Positions 51,552 through 63,244 of a DNA stretch of 64,000 nucleotides are shown one piece after another. Numbering within the stretch: position 1 is the stretch's first letter; each line of letters starts with the position of its first letter. The translations under genes were made by a program, and so were the position numbers. Location: NCBI GenBank assembly GCA_007449985.2, contig VIIQ02000555.1, forward strand, positions 1 through 64,000, written 5' to 3'. The notes beneath the pieces were generated by a model. The model worked only from the letters and a program-made list of their open reading frames with translations, had not been told where the DNA came from and did not search any database. Origin of the DNA: Desmodesmus armatus (lineage: Eukaryota > Chlorophyta > Chlorophyceae > Sphaeropleales > Scenedesmaceae).

Positions 51552-51958
51552 GCATTGCCTTATCGTCAGGGTCAGCATACAGCACGAGCAGGCTTCCTTG
51601 CCAGGTCGAGGAACCGGCATCGACCACATCCAACGGCAGACGCTTCGAACAAGATACAAGTAATGTTGGTGTCAGTCGGTCAGGTTGAAAAATGACAGAA
51701 ATGACGTGTCGCCCGCTCCTGCAGGAGCAGCTGCTAGCCGCGTTGGCGTCGCCTGAATCGGCGCTTGTGAGAACATTGAACTTTGACTGTATTGGTCTTT
51801 GCCGCGACCGGAACCAAAATTAAAACCTCGTCCAACGGCGGTTTTATTTGTGACGTCGCTGGAAGGGCATCGGTTTCCTTTTGCTCAGACCGCAACCCCC
51901 AAGGCAGGCCTCCTGCAACATTTCCTTTCTGCCCTTTTTTCTTCCAAGTTATTTCACC
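51552..51958. promoter_or_regulatory. Upstream region of S9
   Basis: Contains TGACGTCGC and TCGCTGGAAGGGCA at 51851-51869; the second word recurs before S7. The retrotransposon lies immediately upstream and may affect S9 expression. Confidence 0.45.
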
Positions 51959-54900
51959 ATGCGGCTCGTGGCGCTTGCATTGTCGATCGTGCTGCTCTGC
52001 CAAGCAGCCACGCCCAGCCTAGGTGAGCACGGAATTATGATCCGCGTGTAAAGAAGCTTCAGATCTGACTGCCCCTGTGCCCCACAGGTGTGTTCACCTG
52101 TGCGATCAGGCTGACTGCTTCCTTGGACTCGGTGCAACAGGGGCTGGAGGAAGGCACCTGCTGCAGGATGCGCCAGCCACCAACGTCACAGGACCCCCTG
52201 CACCTGCAAACGAGGATGCCCTCAATGCCACAGGTAAGCATCCCTGGTGAGGGCATCCCTGCATCAGCAGCAGTTGCGCTGCCATTGAATTGCACACCAC
52301 CTGCACACGCCCTAGGGCCTTGCCTTGCATTCACAGCTGTCAAGCAGCAGCCCATGATCAGCTCCCATGCATCACAGTATTGCATGCCTGGCCAGGCCAT
52401 GGTGAAGGCACTTGGAGCAGCACGGTACGACAGCAAACCTCGTCAGGCAGTTCATGATGCTGCTGCTCTTCAGTAGTCAGATCATGGTTGACACCACCTG
52501 CTGCTTTGCCTGCCGCTGTAGGTGCCCCTGGGACTTCTCCTGCACCTGCTGCACCCCCTGCAAGCTCTCCAGCAGCCACCAATGCTCCAGCAGGTACGTT
52601 CTCACATGCAGTGTCTCAGGCAGGGCTTGCATGCATTGTACACCAACTGATGCAGGCATTGGCGCGTTTGCCTGCATTGCAAATGCAGGAGGGGGCAGTG
52701 GAGTTTTGAGGACGCGCCTCAAAATGCACTTGCGAAGTGTGTGTAACAAAATGGACTTGCAAGTTGTGCGTCCTCAGAAATCCACTGCCCCCTCCTGCAT
52801 TGGCAAACAGGCCTGCATTCATGCTAGGCTTCAAGCTATACATTGAGCCACCAGGGGTCGTGGACAGGCAACCCCAGCGGATCCTAATCTCAACCGTTGA
52901 CGTCATGCCGGCTGCATCTGCACAGATCAGCACATGCATCCAAGACCTGCTCTCATGCACAGGCTGCTTCTAGAGCTCAGCACTCCGACGGTGGGAAACA
53001 TACCTTAGCAACACCCTGCATGTTCTGCCGAAATTATCTCCAGGAGGTGACGATGCAGGAGTCGTTGCTCCATCCAGTCCTGCTGCTGTCAGTCCTGCTC
53101 CTGGCGGCGACGCTCCAACCTCGCCAGCACCCAACACCGTTGGTGGACTCTTAGCGGGTGAGGGCCCAATTGGCTGCTGCATGCAAGGACACCTTTGGGA
53201 GTCCCCATCAATATTGGGGCCAGCCTGGTCGCCACTGAGTGGATGCCAGCATGGTCGCGTTCCTTGGTTGGGACACTGGGGTCTTATGCATCTGTCACCA
53301 GCGCCAACGCCATCCGATGAGAGTCTGTTCTAATTCTGGATCTGATCAGAATGTGGACAACCTTCAGCTCAGGCTGGGTGGCACCTGGCTGTGCAATCAC
53401 ACTCTGCCCCCCACCGCGTGCTGCTCTGCCCGCTGCTGCAGTGCTCCCTGTTGCTGGTGGTAACGCCAGCCCTGAACCTGCCGCCGGCGCTGAACCTGCA
53501 GGCTCTCCTGCGCCAGTTGACAACACCACCGCAGGTACCTTACTGACTGAGTGAGGCCTTGCGTGCATTGTCTACCAGGGGCATTGTTGTGGGGAGGGTG
53601 CAGTGGGGAGGGTGCTGTGGGCACCCTCCCCACCACAACCTTTTGCTGTATTGACACAATGCAAGCATTGGCTGCACTCCAGTGCATGTGCAAGTCACCA
53701 CAGCCTGAGGACAGGGAGATGCGCCATGGCAAGTTCATTGGACTCGTTGCTCTGTCGTCATGCATGCAGCTGCCAATTGCACAGCACATGCATCAATTCC
53801 AGCCCTGTTATGTTCTCAGCCTGTTGACAGCACACCCTCAGAAACACCCTGCAATGCAACCTGTCTGCCCTGCCTTGTGTTTTGTCAGGTGCTGGAGCTG
53901 CCCCTGCTTCACCCGCCCCAGATGCCCCAGCTGACAACGGCACCGCCAGTGGAACTGACCCTGCAGGTAGTGAGGGTGCCTTTGCTGCTGCATGCTAGGC
54001 ACACAGGCCATCACCATCACTGAGGAATTTTCGCCCCACGAGCCTCAAGATGCAGACACGTCTTGAGCCCCTACTGTAGACAGCTGTTCTGTGGAGCAGA
54101 CTTAGCTTGAGGCACACTGCCTCTTGATGAGAGTGAATGCCAGGCAAACATGCTGCTATCTGTTTTGTCCGGCCCTGCTGCAGCAGTAATGCAGTGCCAG
54201 GTGCACACAAATGCATGCACTGCACCACCATTCTGAGGGGTTGCGGCTGGGGAGTCCCAGCGGATTGTTTCTTTGTCACTGTGCATGTGCTGAAGCAGCA
54301 CACCTCACACAGTGGATTGTTTCTTTGTCATTGTGCATGTGCTGAAGCAGCACACCGCATTGATGCTTGATCAAGCTCAACCCTTTTGATGTTTCTTGGC
54401 CTGTTCACAGGTGGCGCTGGCGCCGGAGTTGTGCCAGCTGCTACAGGCGCAACATCCCCCGAGTCCAACACCACCAGCCCATCCCCAGACACTGGCCTAC
54501 CTTCCTCACCCCAGCCCGCTGCCGACGGTGCCACACTTGGCGGCGCACTCAATAATGCCTCAACTGGTGGCAATGACACCACTGCAGGAGGTAAGGGCGC
54601 CTTTTTCTTTTGCAAGCCAGGCATGAACGCCAGTACTTACGCCTCAGTGTTTACTCCCTTCACCTCATGAAGCATACTCCTCTTTGCCATCTGTTTGTGC
54701 GCTGAAGCAGATAGCAATGCTGTCATGCAGTGGCTTGAATTTCTTTGTCATCATGCAGCTGCAGCTGCATGGCACATGCATCACGCTCTGCCCTGACGAT
54801 GGTCAACATGTTGACAGCACACCATCATCATCGACATCGCCCTGCAACTTTGTCATCATGCAGCTGCAGCTGCATGGCACATGCATCACGCTCTGCCCTG

Positions 54901-56132
54901 ACGATGGTCAACATGTTGACAGCACACCATCATCATCGACATCGCCCTGCAACCTGTCTGCCCTGCATTGTATCAGGTGCCGCCGGCGGGACTCCCCCCG
55001 CTTCACCCAGCCCTGATGCCCCAGCTGACAACGGCACTACCGATGGAACTGGTGCTGCTGTAGGTAGGAGAGTGCTGGACTGTTCACTCATCAAAGTATA
55101 AGCCCTTAGTACCATTTTTTTAATGCAGCCTAATCTTGGGCACCGTCTGTTTGCGCTCTAAGCAGGTTTGCTCTTGGTGCACACTGCTTAGCGGGGCAAT
55201 CATGGCCTCTAATTGACAAATGGCCTGGCATCCGGCAGTGTTGGTCTAGTTGACATCCCTTGCGGTTGCAGCCGGCCCCTGCTGCCAAGTGGAGTGCACC
55301 AGGGTTGGAATTTCAACAATGGTGGTGGCCTCTGGAAGGCCGCCTTCCAATTGGATCTTTCATGCGTCAGGCATTCTGCAGAAAAAAGGTTCAATCGAGT
55401 CTCTCAGACAGTCTGATTAGATTGGCCACATCTCATCACCCGGGGCCCTGCAATTCGACTGCCTTGCCATTTGCGCTGGTGCAGGTGCTCCTGGTTCTTC
55501 ACCCGCACCTGAAACTACAGCCTCACCAGCCCCCACTGAGGAATCCCCCGGAGGTGAGCAAGCTCTGGCTGTTGTGACTTGGCTGTTGCAAGCAAGGTTC
55601 AGGCCCAGGGAAACTCCACTGTTGCTGACTTCTTCACCATGGGATTGCAGTATCCCATCTTCGACCGTCTCAGCAACCATCAAGTACTAGTAGCTGATCG
55701 TGACTGACACATCAACTTCTCCTGTACATACCGACGAACAGATGGACTGCAAACTGTCACATGGTGCGGCAGCTGGCATCCATTTTTGGCATGTCATTTG
55801 TGGCTCGGCACCGCTGCTCAGCTCACTTGCCCATGCTGCCTACTTGAAATGTTGCAGGTGGCGTTGCCGGCGGTGCAGCAGGCACACCACCGTCTGACTC
55901 CAACAGCACCAGCCCGTCCCCGGCTGCTGACCCAGCGTCCTCCCCTCAGCCCGATGCCGGAGATGCCGCAGGTGCCGCAGGTGCCAACAGGGCCACACCC
56001 GGAAATGGTTCTGCTGCCAACAACGGCACACCTGGCACCTCACCCAGGCCAGCTGGTGCTGCTGGTGTCACTGTTTCCAGGCTGCAGTTCGTCATCGCCG
56101 GAGTGGTGATGGTGCTGGCTCTGCTGGCATAA
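51959..56132 (+). CDS. S9: modular ten-exon secreted arabinogalactan-like protein with GPI-type tail
   Basis: Ten exons: 51959-52022, 52141-52233, 52522-52593, 53044-53157, 53442-53534, 53889-53966, 54411-54590, 54977-55063, 55485-55553, 55858-56132; 374 residues. Every intron is phase 1 and every internal exon is a multiple of three. Exon 1: MRLVALALSIVLLCQAATPS (signal, like S7). Exon 2: AGGRHLLQDAPATNV (the motif). Exons 3-9 each encode a short Pro/Ala/Ser/Thr module such as PGTSPAPAAPPASSPAA or PASPAPDAPADNGT; exons 6 and 8 are clear duplicates (both contain PDAPADNGT). Exon 10 ends VSRLQFVIAGVVMVLALLA, a GPI-type signal. Sequons are frequent. No frame break. Most exons are too short for ORF searches and were found from splice consensus plus frame. 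Confidence 0.8.
52684..52799. repeat. Hairpin-forming inverted repeat in S9 intron 3 (MITE-like)
   Basis: Arms 52684-52715 and 52768-52799 pair at 30 of 32 positions (starting TGCAGGAGGGGGCAGTGGA), with a 52-bp loop. No target duplication or transposase is visible; it could be a foldback element or an intronic RNA hairpin. Confidence 0.8.
54262..54356 (+). repeat. 52-bp direct repeat in S9 intron 6
   Basis: Two copies start at 54262 and 54314 (GGATTGTTTCTTTGTCA...), differing at a few bases near their ends. Confidence 0.85.
54744..54953 (+). repeat. 105-bp tandem duplication in S9 intron 7
   Basis: Two apparently identical 105-bp copies at 54744-54848 and 54849-54953. A diverged relative precedes exon 6 (about 53755-53880), so the intron was duplicated along with exons 6/8. 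Confidence 0.92.
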
Positions 56133-57493
56133 GGGTGCCAGTGACAATGGGTGGCACAGCTGTGCACGCTGACAACACCCCTTCGGATGAGTCAGCAGCC
56201 GCGCTTTGTGTACGGATGCGGCCTGCTGCAATGACTGACAGCGCCACCAACATACTGACACTGACGTCCGCTGACGGCGGTATGTCGGTGATCGGCCCCC
56301 AGCTGGGAGCACCCAAACAGCAGACTTCTTTGGGTGTTTGAATGCGTTGCCTCAGATGTTGTGTGGCTTGGACCTTTGTATGCTGTGCTGAGTAGGTAGT
56401 AGAGTCTCCAGGTTGCAGTGTAGCACAATTTGCGTATGTTTTGGCATGCATGTGCTGCTTTTGGTTCATATCAAGATGGAACTATCTGATGATCTGTTTC
56501 AGCAGCAGGGCACATGCACTTGGAGGTCTCAGGGCACATGCACTTGCCCGTTGAACTTGCTGTAGCACTAGTGTTGCGGTTGTTGCCCTGTGGCAATGTT
56601 GCAGCTGGTTCAGCGGGTGTGAGAGTTGGGAATGCAGGCACCTGCATTTGTCATCACCTATCGCAGTGTTTGAGACACACACCTTGGTAATGGCATTCAC
56701 AAATTTGAAGGAGTGGGCAGAGTTGGCTTGGTTGCCGGCAAGATGGATGCGGGTCCAACGCTGCTTTGCTTTGCTGTCGGGCTTTGCCACTGTGTGTGGG
56801 GAGGGTATCGGTCGGTCAGACAGACACAGCTCACTGTCACAGTGACGGTCTAGCCTGGTTGAGTTATGCTCAGGCCATAGCGGTGGCTTGGATGTGGTAC
56901 CGCTGTTTGCTGATGGCTCAATGGTCTGGCACAAGGGTATATGTCAGTTGTTGGCATGAGGTGCTTCATTGCTAGACGACATGCAGCAACAGGTTGGAAC
57001 ATGTGCAAGTGCATAACCTGTCATGACACGGTGATCACGGCAGATGGGGTTTCAGCCTCAAGACGGTGTTGATGCGAAGCGCCTGATCCCTCACAAAAAC
57101 AGTTGGCTCAGATCAGATGTTAAAGGCTGAAATATCTGCAGTAAACCGGTTCTGGCTGTTCATGTCCACCCACCATGCAGCTCAGCAGTACGGACCAATA
57201 CAGCGGTACAGGGGTGTTCATGCTGCACCCTTCACTGCCAACAACGCATTTGTGACGCCAATGCAGATACTAGGTGACAGGAAACAGAACAGATAAGGTG
57301 ATGAAGCCAGCTGTCATAAGTGGTAGCTTCGCGAACCCCCCATCGTCATGTCATGGCGTCATGACGACAACCGTCGCCGGCGAGTGCGTCGTGGATGAAA
57401 TAGTAGCTCCCCTCACATCACAGCCATTTAGAACTAATCCAGCGGTCAACCATCGGATTTTTGTGTCCTTTCAGCAACAAACACCAAACGAAA
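56133..57493. other. Intergenic, 1.4 kb, no gene seen
   Basis: 3' flank of S9 and upstream region of S10. No clear feature; a GC-rich CGTCGCCGGCG patch lies at about 57371-57381. Confidence 0.45.
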
Positions 57494-58465
57494 ATGAAGT
57501 CGCTGATGGGTCTGACAGCTGTCCTGCTCCTGGTGTGCGTTGCCCAGGCCGCTGGTAAGCAGAAACTGTGCTGAAATCATGTGATGAACATCATATAGCA
57601 GTCTCTTGCCCTGCCATCGCGCCTGGTGTGTGCAGCTTTCAGTTGGGGCGCTGACCGTAAACGAAAACGTTTGTCCGACTGGCTCGCAGGTGAAGGGCGC
57701 CACCTCCTTCAGAACGCGACAGCAACTCCTGCAGGTATGGATCAGCTGTTTGTCCATCCCCCTCTCTCCTTTCCTGTCGCCCTGTCACCCTTGGACTGCA
57801 CCCCCCCCCCCCCCCCCTCCCCCTTCTCCCCACCCCCCTTTTCCGCCAAGGGAGGACACACCTCAGCTTGTGTGCCGATTGCTGCATTAGCTGTCGGGAC
57901 CCCAGCATCTGCCAGCCTTGCATGTACAAGGCATCCTCAGCACCTGGCCAACAATTAGTCACACACCCCCGTCAGTTACCATGACGTAAAGCAACTGTTC
58001 CTTGGCCTTGAGCCCTGCTGACACTGCGCAACATGCGCTGTTTGTGCTGCAGCCACAAGCCCCGCACCTGCTACTGGTGGAGCTGCAACTCTTGGTGGAC
58101 TGCTTGGTGCAAGCCCAGCACCATCAAGCCCAGCACCTGCTGCTGCTGAAAGTCCAGCACCTGCTGCTGCTGAAAGCCCAGCACCTGCTGCTGCTGAAAG
58201 CCCCGAACCTGAATCATCCCCTGCTCCTTCAAGCCCTGCACCCGCGGCGGGCGCTGGCACCACCAACGGCACCTCTGGCAACGGCACCACCATAGGCAGC
58301 AATGACACCACAGCAGGTGGATCTGGCAACACCGGTGGTGGTTCCACCACCGGTGGTGGTACCACCACTGGCGGTGGTGCCACCAGCGCTGCTAGCATGT
58401 CAGCATTCACAATGGCCCAGTGGACCCTGGCAGCACTGGTGCTGGCACTCGGCTTGATGGCATAA
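57494..58465 (+). CDS. S10: small secreted arabinogalactan-like protein with GPI-type tail
   Basis: Three exons: 57494-57554 (MKSLMGLTAVLLLVCVAQAA, signal), 57636-57734 and 58053-58465; phase 1, 190 residues, frame intact. Exon 2 starts AFSWGADRKRKRLSDWLAGE and then GRHLLQNATATPA, the motif preceded by an unusually basic stretch. Exon 3 has three perfect SPAPAAAE units, then a Gly/Thr stretch with STTGGGT-type units (about 58328-58380) and several NGT/NDT sequons, and ends SAFTMAQWTLAALVLALGLM. That tail is closest to S8 and S11, whereas the signal peptide is unlike theirs. Confidence 0.82.
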
Positions 58466-60717
58466 GCACAGCAGCATCCTCATGGGGCCCTGCCTGGCTG
58501 AAAGGGGTTGCGCTTCATGTTGCTGCAGCGGGAGGTTTGCGGTCTTGCCTTGCTGTTGCCAAGCATGGGTGTGGATGGAGTCTGTTCCGGGGGTGGTTTG
58601 CTGGCATCTAGGGGCCACTAGTACTAGTTGTCGTCCCTTTTGTTGGCAGATGACGGACAGGCAGCGGCAACAGCCTGTGCTGTTTGTATGTAGCAACCTT
58701 GCTGCAACACCTTTGCCACACGCCCTGACCCTCCGCTGTTGGCAGCTGCCAACTCTGCAGAGTTGCCTGTTAGGCTGGTTTGTTGACGATGGCAGTCATA
58801 ACATGCACTGCATGTGCTGTTTGTTTGAGGCTGGGCATGACTCTTGTGTAGGTTGTGCTGTATGGTGGTGAACCCAGCAGTTATGGTGTTGCAGCGGTCC
58901 CGCTGGTAGCGCACCTGTTGCAATCGCAGCTGCAGTGTGCTGTCACACTGTTACTGTGTGTGGCAGCACTGCCATCAGCTGCATTGACCAAGCACCGGGT
59001 TGGTGCCATCTCAACAAGTAGCTGACTGGTGTGGAATAAGTAACCTGTAGTTGGAGCTGATCAGCCACACTTTTGAATCATGCCGACGTACAGAGTTGAG
59101 ATGTTGTGAAGTTGCTGGTGCACTCATCAAAGTTTCCCATGCAGGTTGGTTTGTCAGTTGTGCACACCTGTGTGTGTCGTTGCCTAAGTATGCACGCCTG
59201 TGTGTGCTGTTGCTTTGCTTGCACATGGGACGGGGTGGCTACGGTAGCCTACCGTTTGCTTCGTGTTGGTTTGCCAGTTGATGCATTGCACTCAGCAGTT
59301 GCACTTGCAAGCCCCTGGACACGATTGTACGAGGGTGCCCGCCAAGTCATTTGACTGCACTTGCATGGTATGTAAACAGTGTTTGCAACCCGTACCAGCG
59401 ACTTCATGGCACAGGGTGCTGACAATCATTCATTGTTTGACAAGATGCCAGATGGCAGTCACAAGTCAATCCTCATCCCAAAGTCCAATTGTCCAAAGTT
59501 CATTATGGCATGGCTGCTTGAGGCCTTCACATGGCCTAATGACTAAGCTAAGCACATCACACAGGTGGCGACAAGGCAGTGATGCTGCAGCCAGGGCTGA
59601 TGCTACATGCTTGCAAATGCCATGCAATGGACACTGTCGACCAATAGGAGCCCTGTGAATGGTTCATGATGCCCACAGGTTTCAGGATGATGCAGCAAGG
59701 TATTCAGGGAAGCAGTCCGATCAAACACAACATTGGGCAACAGCAACAGTCATCATGCTCAGGCTGAGCTTGGCCCCACTGTTGATGTGCTTGCTGCCCT
59801 GTGGCTCATTCCCCAAATCAACTCATCAGTTCCAGTCGAACACATGCAGTACACTCAGCAGTGCGCACTGATCAACAGCAACTGGGCCAGCAGCGGAACT
59901 CAGTTCCGGGCGCAACATGTTATACAACCCGACACTATCAACCTACGTAGGTGTATACACCTGCACCGTGCATGTGACATGCAGGTGCTGGCACAGTTCA
60001 AACGTTTTGTGGCAGGTATCATCTGATGTTGCCAGACCAGCAGGGCCTATCTGCCAGAGTTTGCTAGTTGTGGTTGTGGCGGCATTGCCCATGGCACAGC
60101 GCTACCTCAGCAGTGATGGAACAGAGGTAGTGAATCAGTAACATGCTGTTTGCGCAGTGCTGGGCACCTGCTGCTGTGTTCTTGTGTATGGATATGTACA
60201 GTACCAAATCGATGTCACATGTGACGGCTTTGTCGACCTACATACCCACTGCTTTCCTGTGTTGCAGTCCTGTGTTGCAGGGTTCAATGTCGCCTCCAGT
60301 GTGAGTAAGGGGATGAGTGTCAAGGCAGGTGCGCCAAGTGCAGCGAAATGCGCCAGTGCCGCACGGATGAAGAAGGGGCTGGAAATCCAGGACGGCATAC
60401 ACACACGGGATTGCACGCCTGGTGAATCGTGGTCGCATCTGTACTTGCACAATCCCATAGCTACTTGCATGGAAACTGGACTGGCCATCATGCGACGTTA
60501 GCGGGGCTTCGCCTGGCTGTCGACCGACGACCGACAGGCGACGGAAGGCAGGGGGATTTTTGCTTGGCGGTTGAACACCATATCCCGACTATATAGAGAC
60601 TAAAGGCTCAAAAGAGTGCCAGCCAGTGAACAATCGAGTATACTTTGCGATCACTTCGCCCTCTCTATCGTACTGCTGTGTTGTGCAAACGCTTCAACAG
60701 CCACATCCTCCTGCACG
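58466..60717. other. Intergenic, 2.3 kb, no gene seen; S11 promoter at right end
   Basis: No exon can be supported. Near 60517-60545 a CGACCGACGACCGACAGGCG patch resembles one near the S8 promoter. TATA-like CTATATAG is listed separately. Confidence 0.45.
60589..60596 (+). promoter_or_regulatory. Probable TATA box of S11
   Basis: CTATATAG, 122 bp before the start codon, in a position matching the S8 element. Confidence 0.5.
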
Positions 60718-61822
60718 ATGAAGCTGCCCATGGTTGCCTGCCTGCTGGTGCTGCTGGCCGCTGCCAACGGTAAGGCCCAGCTCTAGCCAGGGTATCGGTC
60801 TTGTGTTTCTTCCTTACTGTGGTGCAGCTCTTTGACCCTGCCACTACTTCTGTGATGTGTGCAGGCGTGGTTGGGCAAAGGGATCTGCTACAAACAGGTG
60901 AGAATACGCGCATAGCGCCATTACACGGCAATCAAGCCGCTTGATTGCTAGTAGGCGACCTGGTCTAGGCTACTTATGAGAGGATACTCCCACAGGACTG
61001 CTTCCATGGAGCTAGTAGCAGGAAGTGCGCTTGAACGGATAGCGTTTGTCACATCCAAACTCATGCATGACCATCATGTGTGTTACAAGGTGCACCTTGT
61101 GTAATCACGATAGCGGGAAGCAGAAAAGTTTACCCCCTGTCCTTCCCACTCTATAACCTGCAGGCTCGCCCGCACCCCCAAAGACCATTGAGGAAGGTCT
61201 GCTGAAAGCTGGAGCCACGCTGCCAGCTGGTGAGTATGCCCCTATCCAATCTTCTGACACAAAGTCAGGCAATTGCGATGCTCCTATTGTGCAGAGATGC
61301 ATGCAGTTTGACAGCATGTCGCATGCACAACCAACCAGCTCAGCCATGGACGGGTGCAATTTTCAAGATCCACGGCTCAATGCCAAACAGTAGCTACAGC
61401 ATAGCTTCAAACACTCAAGCACCGGAACCCTTACGGCTGAGCATCAAAGCAAGACCGTCTTGTTTGTTTGAGTCCCAGCTTGACACCGACGTGTACTTTG
61501 TACTGCAGCGCTAGCAAGCAGTACCACTGGTGCAGCAGAGGGTGCCCCAGCCGCCAGCCCTGCTCCAACCACCCCACCAGCTGATGATGCCACCACCAGC
61601 CCTGCCCCAACCACCCCACCAGCTCTCAGCAGCCCTGCACCAAGCCCCGAGCCAGTGCCTGCTGGCAGCCCTGCACCAGCCCCTGCCCCAAGCCCTGCGC
61701 CCATCAATGGCACCCCTAATGCCACCAAGCCTGAGGCCAATGGTGCCGGCAGCATGGCGGCAGTCAGCATGGCCCAGTGGACCGTTGCAGCACTTGTGCT
61801 GGTATTCGGCTTGATGACGTGA
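60718..61822 (+). CDS. S11: small secreted arabinogalactan-like protein with GPI-type tail
   Basis: Four exons: 60718-60769 (MKLPMVACLLVLLAAAN, signal), 60865-60897, 61164-61229 and 61509-61822, all phase 1, 154 residues. Exon 2 is only 33 bp and carries the motif (VVGQRDLLQT). Exon 3: SPAPPKTIEEGLLKAGATLP. Exon 4: Pro/Ala/Ser/Thr-rich with repeated SPAPTTPPA and PAPAPSPAP, two sequons, and the tail AVSMAQWTVAALVLVFGLMT. It is the plus-strand paralogue of S8: the first exon has the same length (52 bp) and the exon order is the same. Confidence 0.83.
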
Positions 61823-63244
61823 GTGCCCCCCATACTGGCAGTGCCTTGCTTACAAGGTGGACTGCTGGAGGCTGTGCCATGCTGGCCTGGGGTCTGCGCT
61901 GTTAAAATTGCCTGGACAAAGTAAAGTTGGTTAGACGTCGTGCGTGCAGGGGGGTTGGTGACCAACAAAGATGACATCGCCATGACGCATGGCTTGGCAG
62001 CTCTAGTGCTTGCAGTGTGGTACATGCGCTGGGCAGTTCGTGCATGTTGCGACACTGGGCACAAGCTCATGCCAGTGAGCCAGGCAGCACTATTTTGTGC
62101 TGTTTTGGACAGCCTGTCACGCCTACTGCACATGCAGCCTCTGCAGGGTACCCTAGCTGCGCCGCAGTGACTGGTATGCAGCATGGATGCTGTTGTTGCT
62201 TGTCAGCTGTGTTGTGGCAGTATGGTGGTGTATGCTCAGCGCTTCCAAGGGTTGCAGCTCTCAGTCCTCGTCTGGAAATGATCTCGGTCAAGAATGTGGG
62301 GTGTGTGATCAAGGCTTGCAGCCATGCATATGTCCCTTCAGCAGCTCATGTGGCAGTATGTGCTGTCAGTGATCAGGTGTAGGTGTAACAGGCCCTAGGG
62401 GCCATAGTCAAGTGTGTAACAACAGTACAATCCTTCTGTGGTGGCAACAATTAGTCACTGCACACTGAGCCAAGCCTACAGACTGAGCCGTTGGCAACCT
62501 TGGTGACCCTTGATGTGCAGGGGGGTGATGGCTAGTGGCTTGTGACCTTTGGCAGGGTCCCTGATGGACGTTGATGCATCTGTGGAGCTATACAGTGGCT
62601 CTGCAGGGCAGCGTTGCCGTGTTTGCAGCTGTGCCTTGTGAAGCTGACAAGGTGCTAGACATTACCCATGTGGCAAGCCTGGCCCTGTGCTCTGCGACAA
62701 GAGTGATTGTGAAAGGTGGTGAGAGCCCATGGCAACCACGAGCTGTCAATGACGCTAGTGCACCACATGGACCTTGTACATAGATGAACGCAAGGCTAGT
62801 GCATGGTGCAGCCACAACCAGCTGTCAACACACACCGCACGGAAGCCATTTTGGGCACACACAGGGCATAATGCATGATCCAGCAGCTAACCACATGCAC
62901 GGTATTGGGGGACCAGAAAGAAAGTTTGCTGCAATGCAGCAGCTGGGTGACTCATTGCAATATTTTTTTTTTTTGGGGAAGAAAATGTTACACGCAGACA
63001 CATTCGCCACACATCAATGGCATTGCCTGCCAGGGTTGAACCGGTTGAAACACTAAGGTGGGGAAAAACCCCGATCCCCGTCAGTGGTTTGCACCACCTA
63101 CACCAGATAGTAGCCTGATTCAAAGCAAGACAGCAAAGGAGACTTCATTGACATCCTGAGGCAACACGACAACCTTGTACAGAAGTGGGAAGCAAACAGC
63201 TAGGATCCAGCATGCAGCAGCACCAAGAAATACCCCTTGTCAGG
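61823..63244. other. Intergenic and probable 3' tail of a non-LTR retrotransposon
   Basis: 61823-63050 shows nothing recognisable apart from a T run at 62963-62975. From about 63057 to 63244 the sequence is probably the 3' UTR of the minus-strand retrotransposon that follows; a GGGGAAAAACCCC hairpin-like word lies at 63061-63073. Confidence 0.4.

Larger units (their letters stand above)
48522..51556 (+). mobile_element. LTR retrotransposon with integrase only (Ty3/gypsy chromovirus-derived)
   Basis: The element spans 48527-51551 (3,025 bp), with 243-bp direct LTRs at both ends and a 5-bp target duplication GCATT at 48522-48526 and 51552-51556. LTRs begin TGTC and end GACA and differ at a single base (C/T in GGACCTTGG versus GGACTTTGG), so insertion is recent. 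One ORF (49002-50957) fuses a short gag-like N-terminus to an integrase with a chromodomain. Protease, reverse transcriptase and RNase H are absent, so the element must have been copied with enzymes from a related full-length element. Confidence 0.93.
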
